Positions 6,573 to 15,287 of a DNA stretch of 64,000 nucleotides are shown piece after piece. The notes under the pieces were generated by a model, which had not been told where the DNA came from, did no database searches, and saw nothing but the letters and a program-made list of their open reading frames with translations. The position numbers were made by a program, and so were the translations under genes. The stretch is taken from assembly GCF_001612665.1 (NCBI RefSeq), contig NZ_BDAX01000009.1, forward strand, positions 409,901-473,900, in the 5' to 3' direction. This DNA is from Nocardia alba NBRC 108234. Its GTDB lineage: Bacteria > Actinomycetota > Actinomycetes > Mycobacteriales > Mycobacteriaceae. Each line of letters begins with the position of its first letter. The first letter of the stretch is position 1.

Positions 6573-9500
6573 TCAGCGGTGTTCGTGTGGATCGGTGTCG
6601 GTGTTTTCCGGTGCGGCGTCGCGGATGAGGCGCTCGAGTTCGGCGGGCCCGGCCAGTTGCGCGGGGGCGATGGTGCGCCCGGAGCGGATGTAATGGAATG
6701 CGGCGCCGACGCGTTGGAGCATCCGGTCCTCGGTCTCGCCGGTGCGGGCGGCCATCAGGCGGGCCCAGGCGAGGCGGTAGACGGCCAGCTGCATGGCGAC
6801 GGCCGGCTCGTCGGCGGGACCGGGTTCGGCGCCGGTCTTCCAGTCGACGACGATCCAGCGGCCACCGGGTTCGGCGAAGACGGCGTCCATACGGCCTCGA
6901 ATCACCGTGCCCGCGATGCTGGTTTCGAAGGGCACCTCCACGTCGACGGGGTTGCGGTGCGCCCACGGTGAACGGCGGAAGGCGGACTGCATGGCGGCGA
7001 GTTCCTGGTCGGCGCGTCCCATGTCGGTGGTGCTGTCGGCGGCGCCGGGCAGTTCGTCGAGGCCGAGTAGTTGTTCGGTGCCGAACCAGGATTGCACCCA
7101 GGCGTGAAAGGCAGTGCCACGCCGGGCCATCGGGTTCGGTGGATACGGGAGCGGACGGCGCAGGCGGGCAGCGAGGCGGGTCGGGTCGGCCCGCAGTTCG
7201 ACGAGGGCGGTGGCGGGTAGTTGGCCCGGCAGTTCCACCTGTTGTTCGGCGAGTTCGGCGGCGGTGAATTCGGCCAGCAGCGCGTCGACGTCGTTGACCC
7301 AGCCCTCCGGGTCGTCCACCTCGGCCTGATCGACCTCGGCAACCTTTGTGCCGCTGCGTAAGTCGTCGAGCGCTTCGCGCACGAGCGCGGCGCCCTGTTC
7401 GATGGGATCGCGGCGGTTACCCAACGGGTCGCGTGGCCATGCGGCGGTCGGCGGGTTGTCGGCGAAGGGATTCACCGCGTCGGGCGGCGGCTTGTCGTCC
7501 CAGCGGGCGAGAGTGGCGACGCCGAACGCGTCGCTGTCCGGGTTCTCGTTCGCCTCTTTGAGCTCGAGCAGGAAGTCAGAGGGGCCCTTCTGCGAGGTCC
7601 CCGCCTCCGGCCAGTAGTAGGCCGAAACCAGCAGCACCCGTTCGGTTCTGGTGAGCGCCACGTAGAACAGGCGCCGTTCTTCGTCGAGCCGGCGGCTCTT
7701 GAGCGCATCCCGGTGGTGGGCGAGCGCGTGTTCGAGCTCGGAGCGGTCGCCCACGGTGTCCAGGTCGAGAACGGGCACACCCTCGGACGCGTCCGGCTGG
7801 GCGCGGTCACCGCGCAGCGCGGTGGGGAGTTCGGTGAGCGCGCCGAGCCAGGTGCTCAGCGCGGTGGTCGAGGGGAACACCGTGGCGCTCACGTGCGGCA
7901 CGGCCACGACTTCCCATTCCAGGCCCTTGGCCGCGTGCACGGTGAGCACCTGCACCCGGTCCCGGGCGACCTCGACTTCGCCCGGCTCCAAACCGTTTTC
8001 GACCGATTCGGCGGCGGTGAAGAAGGCGAGCAGGCCACTGAGCGAGGCCCGGGAATCGGCCGCGTACCCGGCGACCACCTCGGCGAAGGCGTCGAGGTGC
8101 TCGCGGCCCGCGCCGCCGCCGGCGATCGCGCGCCTTGCCTGGGTCTCCACCCCCACACCGATGGTCCGTTCGACATCGGCGACGAGTTCGGCCAGCGGCT
8201 GCCCACTGCGTTCCCGCAGCGCGGCCAGTTCCTCGCTCAGGGCGACGATCCGCGCGAACCCGGCCTCCGAATACTGTTCTGCCGCACCGGGATCGGCGAT
8301 GGCGTCGGCGAGACCGGCCTTCTCGGTCGGCTCGGGCGCGACCTCGCGCAGCGCCGTCGCGAGTCCGGCCGCATCGGTGATCGCGTCGGTGGCACCCGAC
8401 ACGCTGCTGATGGACAGCAGCTGCGCGCGCCGCGCCAGTGCGGCCAGATCGGCCACCCCGATCCGCCACCTGGCCCCGGTGAGAATCCGAACCGCCGCGC
8501 TGCCGGTTCCCGGCTCGGCGATCAACCGCAGGGTGGCGACGATATCGGCGACCTCCGGCGTGGCCAGCAACCCGCCGAGGCCGACGATCTCCACCGGTAA
8601 CCCCTGCTCGCGCAGTGCCTCCGCCAGCGGCGCCGCGTCGGCGTTACGCCGGATGAGCACCGCCGAGGTAGGTGGCGGCTGCTCGTTCTCCCGCGCCGTG
8701 GCCCACTCGCGCGCGATCCGCTCGGCGATCCAGTCCCGCTCCTGCGCGATGGTCTCGGTCAGCGCGAACTCCACGACGCCCGCATCCGATTGCGGCTTGG
8801 CCCGCAACGCGTCCACCGTCGCCCCACCAGCCGCCCGCGCCACCGCCCGCAACGGATCAGCCACCAGATTCGCCAGCGCCAGCGCTTCGGGCGGATTCCG
8901 CCAGCTGGTCAGCAGCGGCAGCACCGGTGCGGGAATACCTGGCGCAGCGGGGAAGTCGGTGGCGAACCTGGGCAGATTGGCCGCTGACGCACCGCGCCAC
9001 CCATAGATGGATTGCATCGGGTCACCCACCGCCGTCACAGCGAGGGACTGCGCGGGCTGCACGGATTTTCCTGCCGCACTGCGATTTACACCATGGCGAC
9101 GATCACCGTCAGGCACTACCTCCGTACTTCCCCCGCCGACATCGCTCGCCGACAGCCCGGCGCCCCGGCTGTCCGGGGCCCCACCGGCCGGCTCTTCCAC
9201 GGCGAAGAGGGTGTCCGCCTCGCGGGGAGGACTCGGGTGCGCCTCACCCCGGATCCGCACCGGCTGCCGCTGCCGATCCCGCTGTACCGCTTCGGCATTG
9301 CCGAACAGCGCCGAGAGCAGGACGCGCTGGGCGTGCCCGGTGTCCTGGTATTCGTCGAGCAGGACCAGCTTGAATCGAGCGCGTTCGGCGGTGGCGACCT
9401 CCGGGTGGTCGACGGCGAGCTGCGCGGCCAGCGACATCTGGGAGCCGAAATCCAGTGCGCCGCGGCGGTTCAGGGCTTCGGCGACCTGCCCCACCAGTGG

Positions 9501-10208
9501 CAGCAGGGCAACGCGCTCACGCTGCGCGTTCACGACACCGATCAGCGCCTGGCTCGGTCCGCCGCGTTGACGTGGACCCGCGGGCAGCGTGTAGACGAGT
9601 TTCTCCAGCTCCGCGTGCGCCTTGGCCAATTGCTCCGGTTCCACCAGATGTTCGGCCAGCTGCCCGGACAGGGCGAGCACCGCCTCGGTCACCGAGACCG
9701 GCGTGCGATCGATATCGAGATCGCCGTCCCAGGACCGCACCACCTCGTGCGCGAGCTGCCACAGCTGGGTCTGGGTGAGCAGCGCCGCAGAGGGCTCCAC
9801 CGGCAACAACAGTCCGTGCGCGGTGAGCAGCCTGCCCGCGTAGGAGTGGTAGGTGCTGATCTCCGGCTCGGCCCCGGCGACGATCGTGCGCAACGCGCCG
9901 CTGGGATCGATCTCACGCAGCAGCGGCGCGCCCGCCAGTCGAGCCAGCCGGGTCCGGATCCGGGCGGTCAACTGCTGTGCGGCTTTTCGGGTGAAGGTCA
10001 GCCCGAGAACCTCGTCCGGAGCGACCAGTTGATTGGCCACCATCCACACCACGCGCGCGGCCATCGTCTCGGTCTTGCCCGCGCCCGCGCCCGCGACGAC
10101 CAGGGTGGGCCCCGGTGGTGCGGCGATGACTGCCGCCTGCTCATCGGTCGGGGGTGGCAGGCCGAGCGCGTCGGCCAACTGCCGCGGGGTGACGCGCACG
10201 CCGCTCAC
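6573..10208 (-). CDS. adnB: AdnB subunit of the AdnAB double-strand-break resection motor-nuclease
   Basis: The 1211-aa protein joins an N-terminal UvrD-like motor (Walker A GAGAGKT at about 40-46, Walker B DEYQDTG near 292, GDPMQSIYGWRG motif III near 390-400) to a C-terminal RecB-type nuclease (VVDWKTG near 1120 and a later QLAVY block). With AdnA it forms the heterodimer that resects DNA ends in actinomycetes lacking RecBCD as the main end-resection machine. The GTG start at 10208 overlaps the adnA TGA by 4 nt (GTGA), implying translational coupling. It is about 100 aa longer than the family norm I remember (about 1100). The excess is an apparent insertion of about 85 residues between motifs II and III (9045-9300). 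Confidence 0.93.
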   Translation of the reverse strand: MSGVRVTPRQLADALGLPPPTDEQAAVIAAPPGPTLVVAGAGAGKTETMAARVVWMVANQLVAPDEVLGLTFTRKAAQQLTARIRTRLARLAGAPLLREIDPSGALRTIVAGAEPEISTYHSYAGRLLTAHGLLLPVEPSAALLTQTQLWQLAHEVVRSWDGDLDIDRTPVSVTEAVLALSGQLAEHLVEPEQLAKAHAELEKLVYTLPAGPRQRGGPSQALIGVVNAQRERVALLPLVGQVAEALNRRGALDFGSQMSLAAQLAVDHPEVATAERARFKLVLLDEYQDTGHAQRVLLSALFGNAEAVQRDRQRQPVRIRGEAHPSPPREADTLFAVEEPAGGAPDSRGAGLSASDVGGGSTEVVPDGDRRHGVNRSAAGKSVQPAQSLAVTAVGDPMQSIYGWRGASAANLPRFATDFPAAPGIPAPVLPLLTSWRNPPEALALANLVADPLRAVARAAGGATVDALRAKPQSDAGVVEFALTETIAQERDWIAERIAREWATARENEQPPPTSAVLIRRNADAAPLAEALREQGLPVEIVGLGGLLATPEVADIVATLRLIAEPGTGSAAVRILTGARWRIGVADLAALARRAQLLSISSVSGATDAITDAAGLATALREVAPEPTEKAGLADAIADPGAAEQYSEAGFARIVALSEELAALRERSGQPLAELVADVERTIGVGVETQARRAIAGGGAGREHLDAFAEVVAGYAADSRASLSGLLAFFTAAESVENGLEPGEVEVARDRVQVLTVHAAKGLEWEVVAVPHVSATVFPSTTALSTWLGALTELPTALRGDRAQPDASEGVPVLDLDTVGDRSELEHALAHHRDALKSRRLDEERRLFYVALTRTERVLLVSAYYWPEAGTSQKGPSDFLLELKEANENPDSDAFGVATLARWDDKPPPDAVNPFADNPPTAAWPRDPLGNRRDPIEQGAALVREALDDLRSGTKVAEVDQAEVDDPEGWVNDVDALLAEFTAAELAEQQVELPGQLPATALVELRADPTRLAARLRRPLPYPPNPMARRGTAFHAWVQSWFGTEQLLGLDELPGAADSTTDMGRADQELAAMQSAFRRSPWAHRNPVDVEVPFETSIAGTVIRGRMDAVFAEPGGRWIVVDWKTGAEPGPADEPAVAMQLAVYRLAWARLMAARTGETEDRMLQRVGAAFHYIRSGRTIAPAQLAGPAELERLIRDAAPENTDTDPHEHR

Positions 10209-13200
10209 TCGTCGGTCACCTGCCGTCCGGTGTCCTGCACCGGGCAACTGCCCGCCACCGGGCAGTGCCGACACCCGTCGTTGCGCACCGCCAGATAGCC
10301 GGGCCCCCGCGTCGCGTCGGCCGCGTCGTGAATGGTGGTGCGCCACTGCTCTAGACCGTCGCCGTCGAGCGCGGGCTGGGTCCGCTCGGCCGCGCCGGTC
10401 GCGCGGTTCGGCTTGGCGACGTAGACCAGCCGCGCGCCGCCGGGATCGACCACGGGGGCGGGCTCATCTGACTCCTCCGCCGCCAGCGCCCCGTGTGCCG
10501 CCGCCACCTGATAGGTGGCCAGCTGCGCGTGATCGGCCACCGTCTTCGCGCTGACCGGTGTCTTGCCCGTCTTCACATCCACGATCACGAAGCGCCCCTG
10601 CGCGTCGCGTTCGAGCCGATCGATACGTCCGCGAATACGCACGGCCCGTGCGCCTTCCGTGCGCGCGGGCAGCACGCAGTCCACCGGCACCTCCACCCCG
10701 GCCTGGGTGAGCTCACCGCGGGTGGTGCGGACCCAGGCGAGGAAGGTCTCCAGCATCGTCTCGGTGCGGCGCAGTTCCTGGCGCGAATGCCAGCCGTCGG
10801 CCGGGTCGACCGTTTTCCACGCCTGATCCAGCGCCGACCGCACCTGTGCCTCGGGGACATCGCCGGCCAGCGCCTGCACGAGCGTGTGCACGAGATTGCC
10901 CTTCACCGCGTGCGGGTTGTCGCCGTCGGTGCCGCCGTGCCGTTCCAGTGCCCACCGCAGCGGGCAGGTGCGCAGCAGTTCGACCGTCGACGGTGACAAC
11001 CCGATCGGCGAATCGTCGTCGTCCCAGAGTTCGCGCTGCGAGCTGAGTTCGGCGGTGCCGTACCAGTCGCCGGGGTCGGTGCCCGGCACGCCCGCGTCGG
11101 CCAGGCGCGCCAGCTGCCGCGCGGCCCGGTCGCGACGCCGCGGGTCGGCTCCCGGATCACACACCACCCCGCGTAGTTCGGCGACCAGCGCGTGCATCAC
11201 CAGCGCCCGCCCCGGATCGGCGACGGGCAACGCGCCGGGTTCGCCGCTCACATCGTCGCCCACGAGTTCGGCCAGAAACCGCGAAGGCACCAGATCCTGT
11301 TCTCCCGCGGCGGATTCGACGGCGGTCACCAGCAGCGATCGCCGGGCGCGGCTGCACGCCACGAGCAGCAGCCGGCGTTCCTCGGCCAGGATCGGCGCGG
11401 CCCGGCTCACGGTCGCGCTCGGATCGACCCCGGCGACCAGGTCGACGAGATCCTCGGTGTGCAGCAGCGTGCCCCGCGAACGCGGGTTGGGCCAGATGCC
11501 CTCCTGCACGGCCGCGACCGCCACCACGTCCCATTCCCGGCCCGCGGCGGCGTGCGCGCTGAGCAGTGTCACCGCCTCGCCTTCCGCGGTCAGCGGCCGA
11601 CCCTGTTGCGCGAGTTGCTGGTGCAGCAAATATTCGACGAAACCGTCGATGCTCGCCTTCGGCAACCGATCCACGTAAGTGGCTGCGGCATCGAACAATT
11701 CGACGGCCGCGTCGAGGTCGCGATCGGCCTGCATGCCCGAGGCCCCACCGCGCCGCGACTGCCGGAACCAGCGACGCTCCAGCCGCGAGCTCGTCCACAG
11801 CGTCCACAGCACGTCTTCCAGACCCTGTCCCCTGGCCTGGGTCTGTTTCGCCTTCGCCACCGCGCGCAGCACGCGACGCAGCGGCGCCGCCTCGACCTCG
11901 GTGAGCCCGTCGAGCAGACGTTCCTCACCGACTCCGACGATCAGGTCGCGCAGCACCTCGGCCGAGGATTGATCGATCAGTGCCACCGCGGGCGGCTCCG
12001 GGCGCGCGACCTCGACGACGGTGTGCGCGGCGGGCGGGTTCTCGGCGTCGAGGACATCGATGTCGTCGGGCAGCCGGTCGGCGATATCCCAGTCCGGTTC
12101 GGGTTCCGGGCGCAGCGGATCCTCCGGGTCGGGGGGCGGTGGCCAGTCCTGCTCCGCCGGATCCGGTTCGGGTTCGGCGATATCCGGCGCGGGCGCGCTC
12201 TCGTCCCAGAGCAGGAACTGGTCGGCACCGTCGACGAAGGGTTCGGCGAGCGCGCCGGTGCGTTCCAGGTCGAGCACGCTGCGCCGCACGCCGCGACGCA
12301 ACCGGCGCAGCGCGATCTGGTCGGCCCCGCCGAGCGGCCCGGACAGCAGATCCATCGCGTCGTCGCTGGAGAACATCGCGTCGATCGCCCGGCGTGAACC
12401 CGGGCGCGACGAGTCCCCGGCCAGGAGCACCCGCAGCGCCAGCACCATCCACGCCGCCCCGCGCCGACGCGCCAACGCCTCGGACACCGCGGGCCTGCGC
12501 ACCGGCACCCCCGCCGCCAGCAGGGCGCGGCGCAACGGCGCCAGCGACAACGGCACCGACCGCACGATCACCGCCATCGCCGACCACGGCACACCGTCGG
12601 TGAGGTGCGCGCGGCGCAGATGGTCGGCGATCAGCGCCGCCTCCTTGGCCGGAGTCGACAACACCCGCACTCGCACACTCGACTCGTCGGCACGGGGTTG
12701 GTCCTCGGGCGGCGCCCACTCGTCATCGGGCGGCGGTTCGTCATCGGGCGGTTCCGGCCCGAAGTCCGGTTCGTCATGTGGTGCGGCATGCGCGCCGAAT
12801 TCGCAGGGCGCGAACAGTGCGCCGTTGCCGCCGAGGGCCGAATCCTCCACCGTCGCGATCTCGTCCGTCGGCTCAGGGGGTTCGCTCTCCTGCCCCGGGA
12901 GTACCCGGTGACGCGCGCTCCCCGGCAACCGAGCCGCGATGCGCGCGTTCGCCAATCGGATCGGCGCGCCGCTGCGATGGTTGTGCCGCAGGATGATTCG
13001 CCGCCGCGCGGGCGTGTCGAGGCCGGTGAGGAAGTGCGAGTCCGCGCCACGGAAGGTGAAGACCGCTTGGTCGGGGTCGCCGGTGACGACGGTGCTCGCA
13101 CTGCCGCTGCCGATGGCGCGTACGAGCGTCGCGGCCTGCGGGTCGAGGTGCTGGGCATCGTCGACGAGCAGGTAGCGGATCCGATCTCGTTCGGCGGCAA

Positions 13201-14029
13201 GCAGATTCCGGTCGCCCGCGAGGGCGTCCAGCGCCGCGCCGACCAGTTCCGCGGCGTCGAGCGCGGGCGCGGTGGCCTCGGGCGCGGCGACGCCGACCGA
13301 CCAGCGCAGCATCGAGGCCTGCTCGTACCGCTGGAAGAAGCGCCCGGCCGCCACCCACGCGTCGTTGTCGTGTTCACGACCGAGCGCCATCAGGTCTTCG
13401 GGTCCGAGCCCGCGCTCGGTCGCGCGCAGCATCAGATCACGCAGTTGCTCGGCGAACCCGCCCAGTGCCAGCGCGGGCTGCAATCGTGGCGGCCACAGGC
13501 CGCCCGCCCCGGCTTCGATGTCGGCGAGATCCCCGCGCAGCATCTCCCGCAGCACCGCGTCCTGTTCGGCGCCGGTGAGCAGCCGCGGCGGCGGATTGCC
13601 GTGCAGATCCGCGTGCCTGCGCAGCACCGAGAACGCGTAGGAGTGCAGGGTGCGCACCATCGGTTCCCGGCTCGCGCCCGGAATGCCACCGGCGGCGGGC
13701 CCCAACTGGTGGGTGATCGCGTCCCGCAACGCCGCGGCAGCGTGCTTGGTGTGGGTGAGGACCAGCACCGACGCCGGGTCGGCGCCGTCGACGATCCGCG
13801 CGGTGACCAGGTCGACCAGCAGCGCGGTCTTGCCCGTCCCCGGACCGCCCAGCACCTGCCACGGTCGCCAGCCGGGGCGCGGCGGCGCCGGCTGGGCCTG
13901 CTCGGCGAACAGCGCGCGAACGGACGCACCCCAGACCCGCGGCCGGGGCGCCCGCGTTGTCCGGCGCACGAGTCGCACCGAGCTATCCGATCGCACCACA
14001 TCGGCTATTGCAACAGACCAGTCCGACAC
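10205..14029 (-). CDS. adnA: AdnA subunit of the AdnAB motor-nuclease with Fe-S cluster
   Basis: The 1274-aa protein has an N-terminal UvrD-like motor (Walker A GGPGTGKT near residue 62) and a C-terminal RecB/AddB-type nuclease (VIVDVKTGKT near 1150, followed by QLATYQ). The nuclease is bracketed by cysteines, one in LRTCPLRW near 1021 and three in CRHCPVAGSCP near 1255, the spacing of an AddB-like [4Fe-4S] cluster. It is the upstream gene of the coupled adnA-adnB pair. It exceeds the roughly 1050 aa of mycobacterial AdnA because of two acidic, proline-rich low-complexity stretches (about 12.66-12.87 kb and 12.0-12.25 kb). GTG 14029 is the longest plausible start; the RBS is weak. Confidence 0.93.
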   Translation of the reverse strand: MSDWSVAIADVVRSDSSVRLVRRTTRAPRPRVWGASVRALFAEQAQPAPPRPGWRPWQVLGGPGTGKTALLVDLVTARIVDGADPASVLVLTHTKHAAAALRDAITHQLGPAAGGIPGASREPMVRTLHSYAFSVLRRHADLHGNPPPRLLTGAEQDAVLREMLRGDLADIEAGAGGLWPPRLQPALALGGFAEQLRDLMLRATERGLGPEDLMALGREHDNDAWVAAGRFFQRYEQASMLRWSVGVAAPEATAPALDAAELVGAALDALAGDRNLLAAERDRIRYLLVDDAQHLDPQAATLVRAIGSGSASTVVTGDPDQAVFTFRGADSHFLTGLDTPARRRIILRHNHRSGAPIRLANARIAARLPGSARHRVLPGQESEPPEPTDEIATVEDSALGGNGALFAPCEFGAHAAPHDEPDFGPEPPDDEPPPDDEWAPPEDQPRADESSVRVRVLSTPAKEAALIADHLRRAHLTDGVPWSAMAVIVRSVPLSLAPLRRALLAAGVPVRRPAVSEALARRRGAAWMVLALRVLLAGDSSRPGSRRAIDAMFSSDDAMDLLSGPLGGADQIALRRLRRGVRRSVLDLERTGALAEPFVDGADQFLLWDESAPAPDIAEPEPDPAEQDWPPPPDPEDPLRPEPEPDWDIADRLPDDIDVLDAENPPAAHTVVEVARPEPPAVALIDQSSAEVLRDLIVGVGEERLLDGLTEVEAAPLRRVLRAVAKAKQTQARGQGLEDVLWTLWTSSRLERRWFRQSRRGGASGMQADRDLDAAVELFDAAATYVDRLPKASIDGFVEYLLHQQLAQQGRPLTAEGEAVTLLSAHAAAGREWDVVAVAAVQEGIWPNPRSRGTLLHTEDLVDLVAGVDPSATVSRAAPILAEERRLLLVACSRARRSLLVTAVESAAGEQDLVPSRFLAELVGDDVSGEPGALPVADPGRALVMHALVAELRGVVCDPGADPRRRDRAARQLARLADAGVPGTDPGDWYGTAELSSQRELWDDDDSPIGLSPSTVELLRTCPLRWALERHGGTDGDNPHAVKGNLVHTLVQALAGDVPEAQVRSALDQAWKTVDPADGWHSRQELRRTETMLETFLAWVRTTRGELTQAGVEVPVDCVLPARTEGARAVRIRGRIDRLERDAQGRFVIVDVKTGKTPVSAKTVADHAQLATYQVAAAHGALAAEESDEPAPVVDPGGARLVYVAKPNRATGAAERTQPALDGDGLEQWRTTIHDAADATRGPGYLAVRNDGCRHCPVAGSCPVQDTGRQVTDE

Positions 14030-14084
14030 ACCGGCGCACCCCTACCGGAGGGACACGCTGCGAGAGTGTGCGCGACCGGCCAGA

Positions 14085-14873
14085 ATGGCAGTCGTGTCAT
14101 CGCTACATGTGCACCGATTCGGCCCCGCCGACGGTCCCGTCGTCCTCGCCCTGCACGGCCTCACCGGCCATGGCAACCGATGGGAAACCCTGGCCACCGA
14201 GCATCTGCCCCAGGCCCGGATCATCGCCCCCGACCTGCGCGGACACGGCCGTTCCACCTCGCTGCCGCCCTGGGATCTGGAAACGATCGTCGCCGATCTC
14301 GCGCAGCTGCTGCGGGCCGAGACCGACGGCCCGGTCGTCGTGGTCGGTCATTCCTTCGGCGGCGCCACCGGTATCCATCTGGCCCGGCAGCACCCCGATC
14401 TCGTGCGCGCGCTCGTCCTGCTCGATCCCGCCATCGGCATCGACGCGAAACTGATCGAACAGATCGCCCTCGCCAACCTGGCCTCCCCCGATTACACCGA
14501 TCTCGCCGAAGCCCGCTCCGACAAGCAGGTCAGTGCGTGGGGACCCGACGAGGTCGACCCCGAGGCGCTCGAACGGGAGTTGGCCGAGCACCTCGTGCCG
14601 ACCGAGGGCGGACGGGTCGGTTGGCGCGTCTTCCAGCCCGCGATCACCTCGTACTGGGGTCAGCTGGCGCGCCCGTTCGTGCTGCCGCCCGCCGACCTGC
14701 CGACGGTGCTGGTCCGCGCAGGCAAGGTGGTGCCGCCCTACGTCACCGCGGAGTTCCTCGACGCGCTCACCACGCACCTGGACACCTTCACCGCCGAGGT
14801 CTGGGATTGCGACCACATGGTCGCCCAGGCCAGGCCCGCCGACACGGCCGCGCTGATCGCCACGGTGCTGTAG
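14085..14873 (+). CDS. Alpha/beta-fold hydrolase, LipV-like
   Basis: The 262-aa alpha/beta hydrolase has an oxyanion-region LHGLTG near the N-terminus and nucleophile elbow GHSFGG with Ser near residue 88. A late Asp and the His of CDHMVAQ are the probable remaining catalytic residues. Its position after the adn operon corresponds to Rv3203 (lipV), a serine esterase/lipase; identity rests on context plus fold. Starts at ATG 14085 or GTG 14094 are both possible and neither has a strong RBS. It diverges from adnA and is followed after 4 nt by the alkyltransferase-like gene, so the two are probably co-transcribed. Confidence 0.82.
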   Translation: MAVVSSLHVHRFGPADGPVVLALHGLTGHGNRWETLATEHLPQARIIAPDLRGHGRSTSLPPWDLETIVADLAQLLRAETDGPVVVVGHSFGGATGIHLARQHPDLVRALVLLDPAIGIDAKLIEQIALANLASPDYTDLAEARSDKQVSAWGPDEVDPEALERELAEHLVPTEGGRVGWRVFQPAITSYWGQLARPFVLPPADLPTVLVRAGKVVPPYVTAEFLDALTTHLDTFTAEVWDCDHMVAQARPADTAALIATVL

Positions 14874-14877
14874 CCCG

Positions 14878-15168
14878 ATGGCCGTCACGACGGAGGAACA
14901 GGTGGAGCGGGTCCGCGAACTCGTCGCCGCGATCCCGCCCGGCCGGGTCCGCACCTACGGCGATATCGCCGACGCGGCCGGGCTCTCCTCGGCGCGCACG
15001 GTCGGCTGGATCATGCGCACCGATTCCGCCGACCTCCCCTGGCACCGTGTCATCGGCGCGTCCGGCCGTCCCGCCGCCCACCTGGCCGCCCGTCAACTCC
15101 GCGTTCTCGGCGAGGAGGGAGTCCCGATCGTCGACGGTCGGGTCGTTCTCCGTACGGCGCGGATCTGA
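14878..15168 (+). CDS. Alkyltransferase-like DNA-binding protein (Trp in place of catalytic Cys)
   Basis: The 96-aa protein corresponds to the DNA-binding domain of O6-alkylguanine-DNA alkyltransferase, with the helix-turn-helix RTYGDIADAAGLSSARTVG and the active-site loop. The catalytic PCHR motif is PWHR here (LPWHRVIGASG), so it cannot accept alkyl groups. This is the signature of alkyltransferase-like (ATL) proteins, which bind O6-alkylguanine and hand the lesion to nucleotide excision repair. It follows the LipV-like gene with a 4-nt gap, as Rv3204 follows lipV. Confidence 0.92.
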   Translation: MAVTTEEQVERVRELVAAIPPGRVRTYGDIADAAGLSSARTVGWIMRTDSADLPWHRVIGASGRPAAHLAARQLRVLGEEGVPIVDGRVVLRTARI

Positions 15169-15287
15169 GCGCGCCGCGCCGTCAGGTTCTCCGGTGGGAC
15201 CGGAGTGGCTCGGCTGCGCGGGCTCGAGCATCGCGGTCGCGCCTACTAGCATGAATTCGTGTTGAACACCCGATTCCGAGTACGTCG

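Noticed and set aside
9012..10298. Plus-strand frame across the AdnB insertion
   Set aside because: I considered whether the insertion in AdnB hides a separate gene. The plus-strand product is Arg/Gln/Gly-rich without domains and has no RBS.
13650..14084. Extended N-terminus of the LipV-like hydrolase
   Set aside because: It overlaps adnA on the opposite strand and shows no fold; the alpha/beta hydrolase starts near 14085.
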